Source: Acinetobacter marinus (lineage in GTDB: Bacteria; Pseudomonadota; Gammaproteobacteria; Pseudomonadales; Moraxellaceae). Taken from it: a stretch of 64,000 bases of DNA. The DNA lies in NCBI RefSeq assembly GCF_900096915.1, contig NZ_FMYK01000009.1:20159-84158 (forward strand), given 5' to 3'. The notes beneath the pieces were generated by a model. That model saw only the letters and a list, made by a program, of their open reading frames with translations. It had not been told where the DNA came from and did not search any database. Positions 17,445 through 26,542 of the stretch are shown here, one piece after another. Numbering within the stretch: the first letter of the stretch is position 1; the number at the start of each line of letters is the position of its first letter. The translations under genes and the position numbers were made by a program.

Positions 17445-19148
17445 ATGAAAAAGTTTCTGAAGATTCTAGGCATCCTGATTTTAGTGGTTGCCATTATTGG
17501 ACTGATTTATTTGTTTAGACCGATTGCATCGAAAAAGGTCGAAACCAAAGCTGAAGATCCAGTCACCGATGTTGTGTTGATCGGTGGCGGGATTATGAGT
17601 GCAACGCTCGGCACGTATTTGACTGAGCTTGAGCCAAACTGGACCATTCAAATGTATGAGCGTCTGGATCAAGTCGGTGAAGAAAGCTCGAACGGCTTTA
17701 ATAATGCAGGTACAGGTCACTCAGGCTTTATGGAGATGAACTATACCTCTGAAAAAGACGGTAAAATGGACATCAAAAAAGCCATTGATGTGGCGTCACA
17801 GTTTGAAGTGGCGAAGCAGTTTTGGTCGTATCAAGTCAAACAAGGTGTTTTGGGTGATCCAAAAACCTTTATTAATCCTGTAGATCACATTGCCTTTGTC
17901 TGGGGCGATGAAGTGAAATTCTTGGAAAAACGTCATGCGGCAATGATTCAAAGCCCATTATTCCAAGGCATGGAAATCACTGAAGATCCAGCGGTCATCA
18001 AACAGTGGGCGCCTTTGGTCATGCAAGGTCGTGATGCAAAACAAGCGGTTGCTGCGACACGTATGGATGTCGGTTCGGATGTGAACTATGGCTCGATCAC
18101 CAAGCAGTTGGTGGCGAATTTACAAAAGCACCAAACCTTTAAACTCAATGTTTCGACTGAAGTGACTGGCATCAGTCGCAATGATGACAAAACATGGTCT
18201 GTGCAGTTCAAAGATCTCAAAACGGGCAAATCATCTTATGTGAAAACACGTTTTGTCTTTATCGGTGCAGGCGGTGCGGCGATCAAATTATTGCAATTGA
18301 CTGGACTTGAAGAGTCGAAACAATATGCAGGCTTCCCTGTGGGTGGTGAATTCTTGATCACAGATAATCCTGCGATCACAGCACAACATACGGCTAAAGT
18401 CTATGGTAAAGCAGAACTTGGTGCGCCACCGATGTCTGTACCACATATCGATACCCGTTATATTGATGGTAAGAAATATGTCTTGTTTGGACCATTTGCA
18501 ACTTACTCGAATAAGTTCTTGAAAAATGGTTCACAGCTTGATTTGTTTAAATCAACCAATAAAAATAACGTGCTGCCGATGACTGCGGTTGGTTTGGAAA
18601 ATCTGGATTTGGTCAAATACTTGATGAGTCAAGTCAGCATGTCTGATGATGACCGCTTGAACGAGCTGAAAAAATACTATCCTGAAGCGAAAGCAGAGGA
18701 TTGGCGTTTAAGCCAAGGTGGTCAACGTGTACAGATCATCAAAAAAGAAGCGGATAAACCTGCGAAATTGCAATTTGGTACAGAAGTATTTGTATCGAAA
18801 GACAATAGCGTATCGGCGCTACTTGGTGCCTCTCCAGGTGCATCGACTTCGCCTTACATCATGCTGACTTTGCTTGAAAAAGCATTCCCAGCACAAGTGG
18901 CAGGTCAGTGGAATCCGAAGTTGCATGAGATCGTGCAATCGTATCAACAAGACTTGAATGCTGATCCTGCATTGCTCAATCGTATTCGTTTGGATACCAG
19001 TGCAACACTTGGCTTAAATTATAAGCCACGTGTCGTCGGTGCAACTGCGACACAAGCACCAGCGAGTACAGCGGACAAAGCGCCAGCAAATGACGCAACA
19101 GCACCTGCTGAAGCATCAGCTACGCAACCTGCGGTAAAAGCATCATAA
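17445..19148 (+). CDS. mqo: Malate:quinone oxidoreductase, membrane-anchored
   Basis: FAD-dependent Mqo oxidising malate to oxaloacetate with electrons passed to quinone. The FAD-binding glycine motif is VVLIGGGIMSATLG, and family blocks 'NNAGTGHSG' and 'MTAVGLENLDLVKYL' are present, with 'ALLGASPGASTSPYIML' near the C terminus. Two additions are unusual: an N-terminal hydrophobic helix (first ~30 residues) ahead of the FAD domain, and a ~35-residue Ala/Pro/Thr-rich tail. The ATG at 17445 follows AAGGA; an ATG 7 codons upstream has a weaker site. About 567 aa. Confidence 0.94.
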   Translation: MKKFLKILGILILVVAIIGLIYLFRPIASKKVETKAEDPVTDVVLIGGGIMSATLGTYLTELEPNWTIQMYERLDQVGEESSNGFNNAGTGHSGFMEMNYTSEKDGKMDIKKAIDVASQFEVAKQFWSYQVKQGVLGDPKTFINPVDHIAFVWGDEVKFLEKRHAAMIQSPLFQGMEITEDPAVIKQWAPLVMQGRDAKQAVAATRMDVGSDVNYGSITKQLVANLQKHQTFKLNVSTEVTGISRNDDKTWSVQFKDLKTGKSSYVKTRFVFIGAGGAAIKLLQLTGLEESKQYAGFPVGGEFLITDNPAITAQHTAKVYGKAELGAPPMSVPHIDTRYIDGKKYVLFGPFATYSNKFLKNGSQLDLFKSTNKNNVLPMTAVGLENLDLVKYLMSQVSMSDDDRLNELKKYYPEAKAEDWRLSQGGQRVQIIKKEADKPAKLQFGTEVFVSKDNSVSALLGASPGASTSPYIMLTLLEKAFPAQVAGQWNPKLHEIVQSYQQDLNADPALLNRIRLDTSATLGLNYKPRVVGATATQAPASTADKAPANDATAPAEASATQPAVKAS

Positions 19149-19190
19149 ATTAGATTTTCAGTGAGGAAAATTTCCTGACTAAGATCGCAA

Positions 19191-19221
19191 AAAAATAGGC
19201 TGATTCGTCAGCCTATTTTTA
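19191..19221 (+). terminator. Terminator after mqo
   Basis: Stem aaaataggctga/tcagcctatttt with loop TTCG, then T-rich sequence, 45 bp after the mqo stop. Confidence 0.88.
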
Positions 19222-19290
19222 TATGTTGAAAATGTATTTTTAGATATGTGACTGATGGTATATGAATTGGTGACGTAAAAGGTTAAGAGA

Positions 19291-19608
19291 ATGAAATATC
19301 AAAAACTATGTGTAGGGCTGAGCAAGGTGGCGATCATTGCATTTATATTGTTTCTCGGATTTCAATCTTTATACATCATGATATTGGGCGGTCAGGTGGT
19401 CTATCTGTTTTTAAGTTTAGTCGTGATCGTTGTACTGACGTATTTTGTGTTTAAACAAACAAAAATAATTAGATTGCCTCACTATGCTTTAATCTTTGTG
19501 CTTTTGGTCATCTTATCTATTGTTCAGCATCAAGCCTTGCTGAAGATCAAGCACCACAACGCACAATTTACGACGGATGAAACATGGCAACAATATGGTG
19601 CGCTGTAA
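19291..19608 (+). CDS. Small membrane protein, unknown
   Basis: 105-aa protein with three predicted membrane helices at about 13-30, 32-50 and 60-80, and a hydrophilic C terminus. I recognise no family. It sits alone after the mqo terminator and before the serine acetyltransferase gene. ATG at 19291 with AAGAGA just upstream. Confidence 0.6.
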   Translation: MKYQKLCVGLSKVAIIAFILFLGFQSLYIMILGGQVVYLFLSLVVIVVLTYFVFKQTKIIRLPHYALIFVLLVILSIVQHQALLKIKHHNAQFTTDETWQQYGAL

Positions 19609-19739
19609 GGGTTGAAAATATCAAGATGTACAAACAATTTGCATATTCGGCGAGTTATTGAAGATGTATAATTAATCCAATAATCGTTTGAGTATTTTAC
19701 TCAATACGGTTTTGTCTGATTTTGCTCAAGGAGATCGCA

Positions 19740-20657
19740 TTGGCACATTGGCAAGTACAACAGGTGATCGATGGTTTGCAGCAGGCTCGTCATGATTGGC
19801 GAGATTCACAGCATCGTGCCAAGGCATTTGGTGGGCGAGAGCTTCCGTCTAAAAATGCCCTAAAAGTCATTGTGAATGAGCTGTGTGGCATCTTATTTCC
19901 GATGCGTCTTGGTCCGACCGATTTGCGTCAAGAAAGTGAAGATTTTTATATTGCCTATGCCTTAGATAAAGTGCTGAATGCGCTGAAACATCAAGTAGTT
20001 TTAGCGTTGTCCTATGACCATCGTCGACTACAAAAAACGACCGATCTGGCTCAACTACAAACCTTGGCGCATCAGATCGTACAAGATTTTGCCGATCAAC
20101 TGCCAAGTATTCGCCGTTTGCTCGATACCGACGTGATCGCCGCGTATGAGGGTGATCCTGCTGCACGCAGTGTGGATGAGGTCTTGATTACTTATCCAGG
20201 CATGTTAGCGATTACTTATCATCGTTTGGCACATTTGTTATATGCTGATGTGCCGTTATTATCTCGGATGATTTCTGAGCAAGCGCACTCTGCTACAGGG
20301 ATTGATATTCACCCTGGTGCAACGATTGGACAAGGTTTTTTTATTGATCATGGTACAGGTGTGGTGATTGGTGAAACCTGTATTATTGGTAAAAATGTAC
20401 GGATTTACCAAGCAGTGACCTTGGGTGCCAAGCGTTTTGAAGTCGATGAAGCGGGCAGTTTGAAAAAAGATTATGCACGTCATCCGATCGTAGAGGATGA
20501 TGTGGTGATCTATGCAGGGGCGACCATACTTGGGCGAGTGACCATTGGTCAAGGGTCTAGCATCGGCGGGAATGTCTGGCTGACACATAGTATTGCGCCA
20601 TATAGCCAAGTGTTACAACAAAACTGTGATCAGGTAAAATCTCAACAGCAAATCTAA
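19740..20657 (+). CDS. epsC: Serine O-acetyltransferase, EpsC type
   Basis: About 305 aa, left-handed beta-helix acetyltransferase making O-acetylserine for cysteine synthesis. C-terminal hexapeptide repeats are visible: 'HPGATIGQGFFIDHGTGVVIGETCIIGKNVRIYQAVTLGA', 'VIYAGATILGRVTIGQGSSIGGNVWLT'. The N-terminal helical domain is of the longer EpsC type rather than E. coli CysE. The likely start is TTG at 19740, because AAGGAG at 19729-19734 is correctly spaced for it; the upstream in-frame TTG at 19722 overlaps that site. The next gene starts 2 bp downstream. Confidence 0.9.
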   Translation: MAHWQVQQVIDGLQQARHDWRDSQHRAKAFGGRELPSKNALKVIVNELCGILFPMRLGPTDLRQESEDFYIAYALDKVLNALKHQVVLALSYDHRRLQKTTDLAQLQTLAHQIVQDFADQLPSIRRLLDTDVIAAYEGDPAARSVDEVLITYPGMLAITYHRLAHLLYADVPLLSRMISEQAHSATGIDIHPGATIGQGFFIDHGTGVVIGETCIIGKNVRIYQAVTLGAKRFEVDEAGSLKKDYARHPIVEDDVVIYAGATILGRVTIGQGSSIGGNVWLTHSIAPYSQVLQQNCDQVKSQQQI

Positions 20658-20659
20658 AA

Positions 20660-21406
20660 ATGAAAAATTATCAAAAAAACAGAGTGAATGAATATCAACA
20701 ACCAATCGGTGAGCTTGTTGATACAATACATTTTCAAATGATTGACGAAAAGGTGTTGAATGGTCAAAGTCAACTACGCCTTATTCCTTTTCAAAGATTA
20801 GATGATGTGGGAAATAGAATTGCTCAACTTTTTCAGGTGATTGAGAGAGAGCCTGATGAGCGTTGCTGGACATATTTACCATATGAAAAGCCAATAGATG
20901 TTGAACAATTAATAGAACGCTTATCTCAAAATTTTGGATTTGAAAATTGTATTCATTACTTAATAGAGGTTGATGGTCGATTGCTGGGCTATATTGCGTT
21001 AATGAATGCCCGTATGACAGTTGGTGTAATAGAAATTGGCAATGTTTATTTTTCACATGAGCTACGTCGTCAGAAAGTTTCAACAGAAGTCATTTATCTA
21101 CTGCTAAATACGAGTTTTCAATCGGGTTTTCGGCGAGTCGAGTGGAAATGTGATGACCTAAATCAGCCATCAAAAAATGCTGCATTGCGCTTTGGTTTTA
21201 GTTATGAAGGTCTATTTCGACAAGATCGGATTTATAAAGGACGAAATCGTAATACTGCATGGTTTTCTATGTTGGATGATGAATGGTTGCTTATTCAAAA
21301 AGGATATGAGGCTTGGTTGGATGAGCAAAACTTTGATACGAATGGCTTGCAGAAAAATAAAATAAATGACTTGATTCAAAAGTATTTAGATTCAAATATG
21401 GCTTAA
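20660..21406 (+). CDS. GNAT family N-acetyltransferase (RimJ/RimL-like)
   Basis: 248 aa, GNAT fold of the RimJ/RimL type. The central block 'VIEIGNVYFSHELRRQKVSTEVIYLLL' and 'FRRVEWKCDDLNQPSKNAALRFGFSYEGLFRQDRIYKGRNRNTAWFSML' are characteristic of small-molecule or ribosomal-protein acetyltransferases of this class. Noticeably more AT-rich than the preceding gene. It begins 2 bp after epsC, suggesting cotranscription, but a role in cysteine metabolism is not implied by the sequence. Confidence 0.82.
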   Translation: MKNYQKNRVNEYQQPIGELVDTIHFQMIDEKVLNGQSQLRLIPFQRLDDVGNRIAQLFQVIEREPDERCWTYLPYEKPIDVEQLIERLSQNFGFENCIHYLIEVDGRLLGYIALMNARMTVGVIEIGNVYFSHELRRQKVSTEVIYLLLNTSFQSGFRRVEWKCDDLNQPSKNAALRFGFSYEGLFRQDRIYKGRNRNTAWFSMLDDEWLLIQKGYEAWLDEQNFDTNGLQKNKINDLIQKYLDSNMA

Positions 21407-21408
21407 AT

Positions 21409-22032
21409 TCATTCAAAAGCACTCACATCACCCAAGCCACGGCGTACCACCACAGGGTGATCTTGTGAAAGGTCAACAATGCTGGTGGTGGCAAGCATAC
21501 CAATACCACCATCAACAAAGACATCAATGCGTTTACCCAGTTGCATTTCGATATCAAAAGGGTCATCCAGTGGATCGGTTTGATCAGGCAGAATCAGCGT
21601 ACTGGTAATGAGTGGCTCACCAAGCTCTTTGAGTAAGGCTTGCGCAATCGGGTTACTTGGAATGCGAAGCCCAATGGTTTTTTTCTTTGGGTGCATCAAG
21701 CGTCGTGGTACTTCACTGGTCGCAGGTAAAATATAAGTCGTGATCGCAGGGGTATTGGCTTTGAGCAAACGATACATGGCATTGTCGACTTTGGCATAGG
21801 TCGCGATGTCGGATAAATCCTGACAAATGATCGCATATTGATGCTTATCGGAAAGCTGACGAATCTGTGAAATTCGATCCATCGCTGATTTATTACCAAT
21901 CTGACAACCAATCGCATAGGCCGCATCAGTCGGGTAGACCACCACATCACCTGCACGGATGCGCTCAACCGCTTGGGTGATCAAGCGGGCTTGAGGATTG
22001 TCGGGATGGATGCGTAGATGCAACATGGTCAT
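21409..22032 (-). CDS. Sua5/YciO/YrdC family protein (YciO type)
   Basis: 207 aa, YrdC-fold protein. The N-terminal 'GDVVVYPTDAAYAIGCQIGNKSAMDRI' and the 'PGPAT'-equivalent region 'NTPAITTYILPATSEVPRRL' followed by 'TIGLRIPSNPIAQALL' place it here. The family includes TsaC, which makes threonylcarbamoyl-AMP for tRNA t6A; the sequence looks closer to YciO, whose activity is less certain. Convergent with the GNAT gene (2-bp gap). The start could also be the ATG two codons downstream. Confidence 0.85.
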   Translation of the reverse strand: MTMLHLRIHPDNPQARLITQAVERIRAGDVVVYPTDAAYAIGCQIGNKSAMDRISQIRQLSDKHQYAIICQDLSDIATYAKVDNAMYRLLKANTPAITTYILPATSEVPRRLMHPKKKTIGLRIPSNPIAQALLKELGEPLITSTLILPDQTDPLDDPFDIEMQLGKRIDVFVDGGIGMLATTSIVDLSQDHPVVVRRGLGDVSAFE

Positions 22033-22148
22033 TGTCCAGAGATCAATAAGTGTTAATTATAGCACTTTTCAATCGATAAAATTTAGATACATCACAATTG
22101 ATTGAAAACTAAACATTCTTAGCTGTGAAAAAACAAACATCAAAACAA

Positions 22149-22778
22149 TCAATTCAAATCCGTGCGTTGAAACTCGCCAATTTCTAAAAATTTTCCATCT
22201 CGAATTTCTACACATAAATGTTGGATGAGTGCCAAGCCATCTTTAGGAATGCTTTGCGGATCATTTAAAAAAGCCTGTACTTGCGCAAACACATTGTCTT
22301 TAAAGGTTTCGCCGTCACCGCCTTCACCCGTCAGATTATCAAGTGACACGCGAAATGGTCGTCCACAAGACTTTGCAAATAACCATTCTAAGGCTTGCGG
22401 TTTAACTTCGACCTGTTCGAATAAGGCTTGCTGTGCTTCACTACGCCCATCAGGCGCATACCAATAACCGAGATCAGATTGCGTACGACGCTTGGCACCT
22501 GCGATGCACCAATGGCTGATTTCATGTAGCGCACTATTAAAAAAACCATGCGCAAACTGAATTTTTGCAGGAGAATCCGTAGTCGCAGGAAAGTATTCAG
22601 GTTCATGCTCACCACGGACTAAAATCACATTGTGGTGGGAAAACCATTGATTAAAGTGTAAAATTAGCCAATCCACTTGCATGACTTCGCTGTGACAGCG
22701 AGACCACGTGCTAAGTGATTGAATATTTTGAGCCGAAGACGTTGTAGAAGCGACCTTTTTCGCTTGCGACGGATTCAT
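22149..22778 (-). CDS. epmC: Elongation factor P hydroxylase EpmC-like
   Basis: 209 aa, matches the EpmC/YfcM family, which hydroxylates the beta-lysylated lysine of EF-P. Key stretches are 'YFPATTDSPAKIQFAHGFFNSALHEISHWCIAGAKRR' with the HExxH-like metal site, and 'DLGYWYAPDGRSEAQQALFEQVEVKPQALEW'. E. coli YfcM is of similar size. epmA and epmB are not in this window. Confidence 0.85.
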   Translation of the reverse strand: MNPSQAKKVASTTSSAQNIQSLSTWSRCHSEVMQVDWLILHFNQWFSHHNVILVRGEHEPEYFPATTDSPAKIQFAHGFFNSALHEISHWCIAGAKRRTQSDLGYWYAPDGRSEAQQALFEQVEVKPQALEWLFAKSCGRPFRVSLDNLTGEGGDGETFKDNVFAQVQAFLNDPQSIPKDGLALIQHLCVEIRDGKFLEIGEFQRTDLN

Positions 22779-22875
22779 AATGACTAATTTCTCTCAAACA
22801 GTACAAAATTTAGATGCGAAATTGTATCTTAATCTTTGACATTAGTTTGATGAATTTGTAGAATTGCGTCCCTTA

Positions 22876-23142
22876 AGGGTCTGCTGACAGTTCAAATATA
22901 TTTTGCGTTGCAAAGTAAATTGTCGCAGACGAGGCATGAAACGAAGATAATGGTATTTCCTTATCAAGTTTCATAACGAAGTATGAGACAATCTTACTTG
23001 CAACCCGAAGGGACAGGATCATTTTTTGATGCTACTGCGTTAGGTCTTGCTGATTTAGAATAACTAAATTTCGCAATCCCTGTCTTGTATCATCTAAAAA
23101 ATGATCACTGTCGCAACTAGATTTGAACTATCAGCAGACCCT
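22876..23142. mobile_element. MITE-like element with 22-bp terminal inverted repeats
   Basis: Two ends form near-perfect inverted repeats: left 22876-22897 begins AGGGTCTGCTGACAG and right 23121-23142 ends CTATCAGCAGACCCT; only one position differs. The 267-bp interior has no open frame of transposase size and contains further internal inverted sequences. This is the architecture of a non-autonomous transposon. No clear target-site duplication remains (TTA left, ACT right). It ends 3 bp before the yceD ATG. Confidence 0.7.
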
Positions 23143-23145
23143 ACT

Positions 23146-23706
23146 ATGTCAGCAAATACCTTTCCGACACAGATTGAGCCATTTAAATGGGCAGAGCAAG
23201 GTTATTCATGGTCAGGTCAACTGCCATTATCTCGCTTTACCCGTATTGCACATGACGCGATTGGATCAATTGATGATCGATCGGTTCAGGTCGAGTGTAA
23301 GTTATCATTAGATGCTTATCATCGTATTGTTTGGTTGATTGCGCATTTAGAAGCAAGTGTACCGCTTCGATGCCAGCGTTGTCTGGATCAAGTGGATGTT
23401 GCACTTGAAACTGATGTGCATGTCGCCTTAATCGATGATGATCGTGAGTTAGATTACTTGGATGAGGATGCTGATTTCATCATTTTGGGTGAAGATCTTG
23501 GAACGACCAAAGGGGATATGAATGCTCCTGCGACCATCGATCTGATTACTTTGCTTGAAGATGAATTGTTATTGTCGATGCCAAACTCACCTAAGCATGA
23601 TGCTTGTGAACACAAACATCGACCAACTGTTCAGACTGAGGAAAAAGCCGAACGTGATAATCCGTTCGATGTTTTAGCAGGTTTGAAGGGTAAATTGGGC
23701 TCATAA
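23146..23706 (+). CDS. yceD: YceD/DUF177 family protein, 23S rRNA accumulation
   Basis: About 186 aa. The Cys pair in 'VPLRCQRCLDQVDVALETDV' and the acidic run near 'DREL DYLDEDADF' are typical of DUF177; the family always neighbours rpmF and affects 23S rRNA levels. The ATG at 23146 fits the family N terminus but has no good ribosome-binding site, since the MITE-like element ends 3 bp upstream. An in-frame ATG at 23101 inside the element would add 15 residues. Confidence 0.88.
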   Translation: MSANTFPTQIEPFKWAEQGYSWSGQLPLSRFTRIAHDAIGSIDDRSVQVECKLSLDAYHRIVWLIAHLEASVPLRCQRCLDQVDVALETDVHVALIDDDRELDYLDEDADFIILGEDLGTTKGDMNAPATIDLITLLEDELLLSMPNSPKHDACEHKHRPTVQTEEKAERDNPFDVLAGLKGKLGS

Positions 23707-23767
23707 TGTGCTATACTTGCGCCCGTTGATTGTTTGATCCATTTTTGTATTTGTAAAGGAGCCACTC

Positions 23768-23953
23768 ATGGCTGTTCAGCAAAACCGTAAAAGCCGCTCT
23801 CGCCGTGATATGCGCCGTTCTCATGATGCTTTAACTGCGAGCACTCTAACTGTAGACCAAGCTACTGGTGAAACGCATCGTCGTCACCACGTAACTAAAG
23901 ACGGTTTCTACCGTGGTCGTCAATTATTCGCTCAGGCAACTGACGCAGAGTAA
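23768..23953 (+). CDS. rpmF: 50S ribosomal protein L32
   Basis: L32, 61 aa. N terminus 'AVQQNRKSRSRRDMRRSHDAL' is the family signature. The four-Cys zinc site of some L32 forms is absent, as in other proteobacteria of this type. AAGGAG precedes the ATG. 61 bp after yceD. Confidence 0.97.
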   Translation: MAVQQNRKSRSRRDMRRSHDALTASTLTVDQATGETHRRHHVTKDGFYRGRQLFAQATDAE

Positions 23954-23970
23954 TGGTTAGCATGTAATGC

Positions 23971-23996
23971 AAAAAGGGAGCGAAAGCTCCTTTTTT
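23971..23996 (+). terminator. Terminator after rpmF
   Basis: Stem gggagc/gctccc-type (aaaagggagc/gctccttttt) with GAAA loop and a T run, 17 bp past the rpmF stop. It separates yceD-rpmF from the fab genes. Confidence 0.9.
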
Positions 23997-24175
23997 AATG
24001 TCTGTTTAAATCTCTCAGGCTGAGGATGAGATGTGTAATCAAACATTACAAATCATCTTTTTTGCCAATTTCGACATTTTTGAAAAACCATAAAAAGACA
24101 GTTTTGGTGCTAGACAAGCCAAACCAAGTTGATAAGCTAGAATAATTTTATACGTTGATATAACACGGATTCTTT

Positions 24176-25174
24176 ATGTCATCATCACCATCTTTATTTT
24201 CAGATTCACAGCAACACGCTACGCAAACGGTTTTCGTTTTTCCAGGACAAGGCTCACAAAAAGTCGGCATGTTAGCGGAGCTTGCTGAAAAGTATCCAAC
24301 GATTTTGAGTACCTTCCAAGAAGCATCTGATGCGCTTGGTTTTGATCTTTGGCAGATTGTCCAGTTAGGCGAACACTCAGGTCACCAGCTCGACCAAACC
24401 GAATTTACTCAACCTGCACTATTGACTGCAAGTATTGCGCTTTGGCGTGTGTGGCTGGAGCAAGGCGGTGTGTTGCCAAAATATATGGCAGGGCATTCAC
24501 TGGGTGAATATAGTGCACTGGTTGCAGCTGAGGCGATGACGTTGGGTGATGCGGTTAAATTAGTCAACCGTCGTGGACAACTGATGCAACAAGCTGTACC
24601 GCCAGGTCAAGGTTCGATGGCTGCGATTCTCGGTTTGAGCGATGCGCAGGTGATTGAGCTGTGTGAAGCATCTTCACAAGTCGGTGCAGGGCAAGTCGAA
24701 GCGGCGAATTTTAATGCCAAAGGTCAAGTGGTGATTGCAGGGGATGCCGAAGCGGTACAAGTTGCCATCACCAATGCCAAGGAAATGAGCGGAAAAGCCA
24801 TTGTCTTGCCAGTCTCTGTTCCTTCACACTGTCGCCTGATGAAAGGTGCGTCGGAGCAATTTGGCGAGGCGCTGAATGCTGTTGCACTGAAATTGCCAAA
24901 AATTGCAGTGATTAATAACGTCAATGCAGATGTGGCAACAGACATTGATAGCTTAAAACGAGCGTTAGTTAACCAGCTCTATCAACCTGTGCAATGGACA
25001 AAGACTTTGGATGTGTTTGAGCAAAATGGCATTCATTATTTGTTGGAATGTGGATCGGGTAATGTGCTGAGCAATTTGGCGAAACGCTTGCCATTTGTAG
25101 AGAAGGTTTTTCCGACTGATACCGTGGCTCGTTTTGATGAAGCATTACAGCAGGTGAATGCGATCGAGGTTTAA
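24176..25174 (+). CDS. fabD: Malonyl-CoA:ACP transacylase FabD
   Basis: FabD, 332 aa, loads malonyl from CoA onto ACP for fatty-acid elongation. The glycine-rich start 'FVFPGQGSQKVGML' and catalytic S108 in AGHSLGEYSAL are clear; the partner His lies in 'PVSVPSHCRLM'. About 20 extra N-terminal residues compared with E. coli (309 aa); an alternative start cannot be excluded. Confidence 0.96.
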   Translation: MSSSPSLFSDSQQHATQTVFVFPGQGSQKVGMLAELAEKYPTILSTFQEASDALGFDLWQIVQLGEHSGHQLDQTEFTQPALLTASIALWRVWLEQGGVLPKYMAGHSLGEYSALVAAEAMTLGDAVKLVNRRGQLMQQAVPPGQGSMAAILGLSDAQVIELCEASSQVGAGQVEAANFNAKGQVVIAGDAEAVQVAITNAKEMSGKAIVLPVSVPSHCRLMKGASEQFGEALNAVALKLPKIAVINNVNADVATDIDSLKRALVNQLYQPVQWTKTLDVFEQNGIHYLLECGSGNVLSNLAKRLPFVEKVFPTDTVARFDEALQQVNAIEV

Positions 25175-25269
25175 GTGCGATTGCGGCTCAGTAATTGAAG
25201 CATCAAAAAAGATTTTATTTTTTAGAAGTTTTTAGAAACTGTAAAGTGTTTAAATAGAAGGAATAATGC

Positions 25270-26016
25270 ATGAGCGACACGAAGAAAGTAGCTCTCGTGA
25301 CAGGTGCAAGTCGTGGTATTGGTGCGGCAATTGCAGCACAGCTTGCCCAAGATGGATTCTTTGTGGTGGGCACAGCGACCTCTCAACAAGGCGCAGATGG
25401 CATTAGCCAAAGTCTTGCAGCGCAAGGTGCGAATTGTGGCGTGGGCAAAGTGCTGAATGTCTGTGATAAAGATGCGATCGAACAAATCGTTAGTGACATT
25501 GAAGCGGAATATGGCAATGTCTTGGTGTTGGTCAATAATGCAGGCATTACCAAAGACAATCTATTGCTTCGTTTGAATGAAGATGATTGGGATGAAGTGA
25601 TCAATACCCATCTCAAAGCGGTCTATCGTCTGTCGAAGCGTGTGCTTAAAGGCATGACCAAAGCACGCTTTGGGCGCATTATCAATATTAGCTCGGTGGT
25701 TGCGCACTTTGCCAATGGTGGACAAACCAACTATTCTGCAGCAAAAGCAGGCATTGAAGCCTTTGGGCGTAGCCTTGCACAAGAGATGGGTAGCCGTCAG
25801 ATCACGGTCAATGCGATTGCCCCAGGATTTATTGCCACAGACATGACCGATGCTTTGGCAGAAGATGTAAAGGCGAAAATGATTGCCCAAGTCCCTTTAA
25901 ATCGTTTGGGTCAACCCCAAGATATTGCGGACGCAGTGAGTTATCTCGCCAGTGATCGTGCAGGTTATATTACAGGTACGGTATTACATATCAATGGTGG
26001 CATGTACATGAGCTAG
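25270..26016 (+). CDS. fabG: 3-oxoacyl-ACP reductase FabG
   Basis: FabG, 248 aa, NADPH-dependent SDR that reduces beta-ketoacyl-ACP. TGASRGIGAAIA at 11-22 binds the cofactor, 'NNAGITKDNLLLR' follows, and the Ser-Tyr-Lys triad is in 'NISSVV' and 'NYSAAKAG'; the C-terminal 'GYITGTVLHINGGMYM' is classic. AAGGAATA upstream of the ATG. Between fabD and acpP. Confidence 0.97.
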   Translation: MSDTKKVALVTGASRGIGAAIAAQLAQDGFFVVGTATSQQGADGISQSLAAQGANCGVGKVLNVCDKDAIEQIVSDIEAEYGNVLVLVNNAGITKDNLLLRLNEDDWDEVINTHLKAVYRLSKRVLKGMTKARFGRIINISSVVAHFANGGQTNYSAAKAGIEAFGRSLAQEMGSRQITVNAIAPGFIATDMTDALAEDVKAKMIAQVPLNRLGQPQDIADAVSYLASDRAGYITGTVLHINGGMYMS

Positions 26017-26108
26017 TGACAGAATCACTAAGCAATTGGCTTTGACATTATAAATTTTTAATCTAAACTAAGGCGAAAACAACGCCACAAGCAATGAGGA
26101 GAATTCCT

Positions 26109-26348
26109 GTGAGCGATATCGAACAACGTGTGAAGCAAGCAGTTGCAGAACAACTCGGTGTAAACGTAGAAGACATCAAAAACGAAGCATCTTTTATGGA
26201 TGATTTAGGTGCTGATTCTTTGGATCTAGTTGAGTTGGTTATGTCATTTGAAAATGATTTTGACATCACGATTCCTGATGAAGATTCAAACGCAATCACT
26301 ACAGTTCAGTCTGCAATTGATTACGTGACAGAGAAACTTGGAAAATAA
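26109..26348 (+). CDS. acpP: Acyl carrier protein
   Basis: ACP, 79 aa, acidic four-helix carrier; phosphopantetheine attaches to S37 in GADSLDLVE. The start is GTG at 26109 (MSDIEQRVKQ), with GAGGAG a suitable distance upstream; an ATG five codons earlier overlaps that site. No fabF follows. Confidence 0.97.
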   Translation: MSDIEQRVKQAVAEQLGVNVEDIKNEASFMDDLGADSLDLVELVMSFENDFDITIPDEDSNAITTVQSAIDYVTEKLGK

Positions 26349-26367
26349 TTCAAGTGTCTGTTTGTTT

Positions 26368-26393
26368 AAAGGTCGCATTTTGCGACCTTTTTT
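26368..26393 (+). terminator. Terminator after acpP
   Basis: 10-bp stem aaaggtcgca/tgcgaccttt with 3-nt loop and T run, 20 bp after acpP. Confidence 0.92.
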
Positions 26394-26542
26394 CATTTTA
26401 AGGCATCAATAAAATATCCTATATTGTGGGATGATCTTACAAAACATTACACGAAATCATGCGGAGTCAACTTGAGTAAGTCTTTGAATCACGTTAAAAA
26501 ATGAGAACCAATTTTGGTATATTAAGAAAATGGAGATCCATC

